Below, piece by piece: positions 62,458-64,000 of a stretch of DNA of 64,000 nucleotides (positions are counted from its first letter, which is position 1; every line of letters begins with the position of its first letter). Position numbers and translations under genes: made by a program. The stretch is from Keguizhuia sedimenti. GTDB lineage: Bacteria; Pseudomonadota; Gammaproteobacteria; Burkholderiales; Burkholderiaceae_D. The DNA lies in the NCBI GenBank assembly GCA_030715135.1, contig JAUYVH010000013.1:40060-104059 (forward strand). The letters are read 5' to 3'. Under the pieces are notes generated by a model. It ran no database searches. It had not been told where the DNA came from and worked only from the letters and a program-made list of their open reading frames with translations.

Positions 62458-63024
62458 TCATGCCGCCGTCTTCGCCTGCCGCAAAATCCGGTAAACGCTA
62501 GCCACACTTACACCAGCTTTGTCTGCAATCGCCTCGCGTGTAAGCCCCTTCTCGGCTAGGGCTAAAACTTCAACGGCTTTTGCCTTAGCCGTCGGCGCAC
62601 GCCCTTTATACTTGCCGGCTTCCTTCGCAGCCGCTATGCCGTCAAGCTGTCGCTCTAGCATCAATGCCCGCTCGAACTCAGCAATTGCCCCCATGATGGA
62701 CAACATCAATTTCCCATTTGGGGTGCTTGTGTCGATCTGCATACTAAGGATTCGCAAAGCAACACCTTTCTTTTCGAGTCGGTCAATAATTTGCAAGAGA
62801 TGAGGCAAGGATCGCGCTAAACGATCTATTTTCGTTACTACCAGGGTATCGCCTTCACGCACATACTCCAATGCTGATTCTAGCTCTTGCCGAACCCCAG
62901 GCTTTACCGCGCTGACTTGTTCCCTGAAAATCTTCTCACAGCCCACCTTCTGAAGTTCAGTCAATTGGGCTTCAAAGCCTGCTACCTGTTCGCGTGTAGA
63001 TGTGCGTGCATAGCCAACTAACAT
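62458..63024 (-). CDS. Serine recombinase (resolvase/invertase family)
   Basis: This 188-residue protein has the catalytic Ser9 in GYARTSTREQ, the conserved Arg cluster in TKIDRLARSLPHLLQII, GKLMLSIMGAIAEFERALMLER before the long helix E, and a C-terminal helix-turn-helix (LTREAIADKAGVSVASVYRILRQA). It is complete, of the Tn3 resolvase/Hin size. It is convergent with the TIR-like gene (19-bp gap). The start at 63022-63024 has GGGGG before it. Upstream lies a repeat array that looks like its binding site. Role: resolution or inversion of element DNA, or plasmid-type multimer resolution. Confidence 0.93.
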   Translation of the reverse strand: MLVGYARTSTREQVAGFEAQLTELQKVGCEKIFREQVSAVKPGVRQELESALEYVREGDTLVVTKIDRLARSLPHLLQIIDRLEKKGVALRILSMQIDTSTPNGKLMLSIMGAIAEFERALMLERQLDGIAAAKEAGKYKGRAPTAKAKAVEVLALAEKGLTREAIADKAGVSVASVYRILRQAKTAA

Positions 63025-63028
63025 CTTT

Positions 63029-63149
63029 CCCCCTATCAATGATTTCCTAGATATTTTGATAGTAGATCTATCAAAATTAAAATTCAACTCTATTGATAGT
63101 GTTTTTCATCCTCTGTCGCAACTATCACACAAGCAGGCTCTATTGATAG
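63029..63149. promoter_or_regulatory. Probable res site / operator array of the serine recombinase
   Basis: The motif CTATCA/TGATAG recurs in inverted pairs: CCTATCAAT at 63032-63040, the perfect inverted repeat ATTTTGATAG/CTATCAAAAT at 63053-63062 and 63068-63077, CTATTGATAG at 63090-63099, CTATCAC at 63122-63128, and CTATTGATAG at 63140-63149. Several subsites of imperfect dyad symmetry spread over 120 bp next to a resolvase gene are the layout of a res site, which also acts as operator for the resolvase promoter. Confidence 0.65.
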
Positions 63150-63159
63150 GAGCCGCAAC

Positions 63160-63194
63160 AAATTCATGACATGTCATGAATTTTGTGGTATAGT
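63160..63194 (+). promoter_or_regulatory. Palindromic operator and promoter of the RHH gene
   Basis: A perfect 24-bp palindrome spans 63160-63183 (centre CATG; half-site ATTCATGA). It covers the -35 ATGACA (63166-63171); the -10 TATAGT is at 63189-63194 with 17-bp spacing. Transcription would start at about 63201, which is the ATG of the regulator. Confidence 0.75.
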
Positions 63195-63200
63195 AAAAAT

Positions 63201-63593
63201 ATGAGTGAAAAAGTAAATCCTGTTGAAGCTCCAAAAACAAAGCGTGGGCGCAAACCGCTAGGCGAGCGTGCGCTTACACAAAGCGAGCTGAAAAGAAGAA
63301 GTCGCGAGAAACTTGCGCAGCAAGGCGGCGCTGAGTTCATGGTGCGGCTTGATAAGGGATTGCTGAACTTGGTTGACCAAATTGCCGCTGAAAATGAAGT
63401 CACCCGCTCGCAAGTCGTTGAGAATTTGCTTCACATTGCCATGAATAGGTTTGTCCTGGGGCTGGCTGAAGCCGAGCAGCTTCATGCCGCCGGCGCCTCC
63501 CAAGGGGAAGTGGCAGCAAAACTGCGTTCGCATTTCAATCCAGCCCCTGCACCGGAGTTTTTGGAGAAATATAAGGAGGTTCGCGGGCTATAA
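63201..63593 (+). CDS. Ribbon-helix-helix-type regulator, possibly leaderless
   Basis: This 130-residue protein has a basic N-terminal part (PKTKRGRKPLGERALTQSEL; KRSREKLAQQG) and a ribbon-helix-helix core (FMVRLDKGLLNLVDQIAAENEVTRSQVVENLLHIAM, residues 46-82), then an acidic helical C-terminus. It has no ribosome site, and its promoter predicts a transcript starting at the ATG itself. The 24-bp palindrome at its promoter suits a dimer-of-dimers RHH protein, so autoregulation is likely. It may control the resolvase (divergent) too. Confidence 0.7.
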   Translation: MSEKVNPVEAPKTKRGRKPLGERALTQSELKRRSREKLAQQGGAEFMVRLDKGLLNLVDQIAAENEVTRSQVVENLLHIAMNRFVLGLAEAEQLHAAGASQGEVAAKLRSHFNPAPAPEFLEKYKEVRGL

Positions 63594-63635
63594 TCATTTT
63601 GCTTCATGCTTTATCGGTGAACCATACGTTCGGGC

Positions 63636-64000
63636 ATGAAGGCGCAGCGCATTAACGCTGCAATGGGATAGAAGGACCGACAAATCTCAACGGTGGATGT
63701 GGCTGAAAAGTCGTCGCAGGCCGTGTCGGTGATGCATGATGGTGAATGCCGAACCTTAACTTAGCCATTCATGCAATACAGAGCTGTGACCTAGTTGAGG
63801 ATGGAACCTAGACCCAGGGTTGCCCTGGGGTGGGTAAGGCAGCCACCAACTTCAGTCCTCTGACTGAGGTTAGGTGGAAATTTGCCTTTCCTACCTCAGG
63901 GCTTATGTATTAAAGAAAAACCTTGGAAGTGTCAGGAATTTTGTGTGCCGAGGTCGGGTTAAAAAATCTCAGTGCAGGGCGTTGGTGAATCGTTCGCCGA
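63636..64000 (+). ncRNA. Large structured RNA, HEARO/omega-RNA-like candidate
   Basis: No gene is present, but pairing is dense: GCAGCG/CGCTGC (63644-63649/63656-63661), ACCGACA/TGTCGGT (63676-63682/63724-63730) enclosing a GGCT-GAAA-AGTC tetraloop hairpin, GTGAATG/CATTCAT (63742/63766), CCCAGGG/CCCTGGG (63813/63823), CTTCAGTC/GACTGAGG (63850/63862), AGGTGGAAA with TTTCCTACCT (63872/63887), and AAGGC/GCCTT (63836/63884) able to form a pseudoknot. It follows ATGA (63636-63639), the site after which HEARO elements are known to insert. HEARO is the omega-RNA of IscB; no iscB start is visible before 64000. Confidence 0.5.

Larger units (their letters stand above)
59483..64000. mobile_element. Left part of an ssrA-integrated genomic island
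   Basis: The region from the end of tmRNA to the window end has a tyrosine integrase, a TIR-like defence candidate, a serine resolvase, an RHH-type regulator and a large structured RNA; none of these belongs to the core gene order before it. The codon style looks less GC-biased than the core block (impression, not computed). The right end, cargo and nature (prophage, ICE or plain island) are unknown. Confidence 0.75.

Noticed and set aside
63601..63641. Terminator from CTTCATGC (63602-63609) and GCATGAAG (63634-63641) after the RHH gene
   Set aside because: The arms are perfect over 8 bp, but the loop is 24 nt and no T-run follows; the right arm overlaps the start of the structured RNA.
63640..64000. 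Group II intron as the explanation of the structured RNA
   Set aside because: No GTGCG-type 5' end, no domain V-like hairpin and no reverse transcriptase frame are visible in the stretch.

Overview
The window is chromosomal DNA of a betaproteobacterium, most probably of the Oxalobacteraceae (Herminiimonas/Herbaspirillum/Noviherbaspirillum-like). Three things support this: the conserved block gyrA-serC-pheA-hisC-tyrA-aroA-cmk-rpsA-ihfB-lapA-lapB-rfaE1 (all on the minus strand), the neighbouring ompA-like gene, ubiG and gph on the plus strand, and a tmRNA that encodes the betaproteobacterial-type proteolysis tag ANDESYALAA. The placement is inference from gene order and sequence style; no search was run.

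Layout. Positions 1-39,000 are accessory, lightly organised chromosome: many single genes and short operons on both strands. They include an acyltransferase cut by the window edge, a DUF2145 pair, a hybrid histidine kinase, a CPA1 antiporter, a class I amidotransferase with an HPP membrane protein, a DUF3445 protein, and a TetR-VOC-SRPBCC-VOC operon with a perfect operator in its promoter. Further along are a Crp/Fnr regulator, a histidine kinase, a secreted methyltransferase-like protein, a FemAB/GNAT-like protein, alpha/beta hydrolases, several small hydrophilic stress-type proteins, an FRG-domain protein divergent from a DJ-1/PfpI protein, a PLD nuclease, a GT2 glycosyltransferase, an MBL-fold hydrolase and a PAS-PAS-GGDEF-EAL protein. 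Two genes here are broken: an alpha/beta hydrolase with a single-base frameshift just before its catalytic Asp and His (28739-29607), and a decayed DUF2231 gene (about 26261-26520).

Positions 39,900-59,500 are core genome: cysteine synthesis (cysM), a ComEA-like protein with a histone-H1-like tail, LPS heptose kinase and LPS assembly (rfaE1, lapA, lapB), IHF-beta, ribosomal protein S1, cytidylate kinase, the aromatic amino acid and serine genes, DNA gyrase A, an OmpA-type protein, ubiquinone methyltransferase, phosphoglycolate phosphatase and tmRNA. The GyrA quinolone-determining region carries Gln at position 83 (E. coli numbering holds exactly). The ssrA promoter region has four CTTGAAA-like boxes spaced exactly 11 bp apart, the last of which fits a sigma-32 promoter.

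Positions 59,483-64,000 are the left part of an integrated element that uses the 3' end of ssrA as its target. It holds a tyrosine integrase, a two-domain protein with an N-terminal TIR/nucleoside-deoxyribosyltransferase-like fold (candidate anti-phage effector), a serine resolvase with an adjacent repeat array that looks like its res site/operator, a ribbon-helix-helix-type regulator with a 24-bp palindromic operator and an apparently leaderless start, and a strongly structured non-coding stretch of about 360 nt that resembles a HEARO/omega-RNA (the guide RNA of IscB nucleases). If that is right, an iscB gene should begin just beyond the window. The other end of the island is not in the window.
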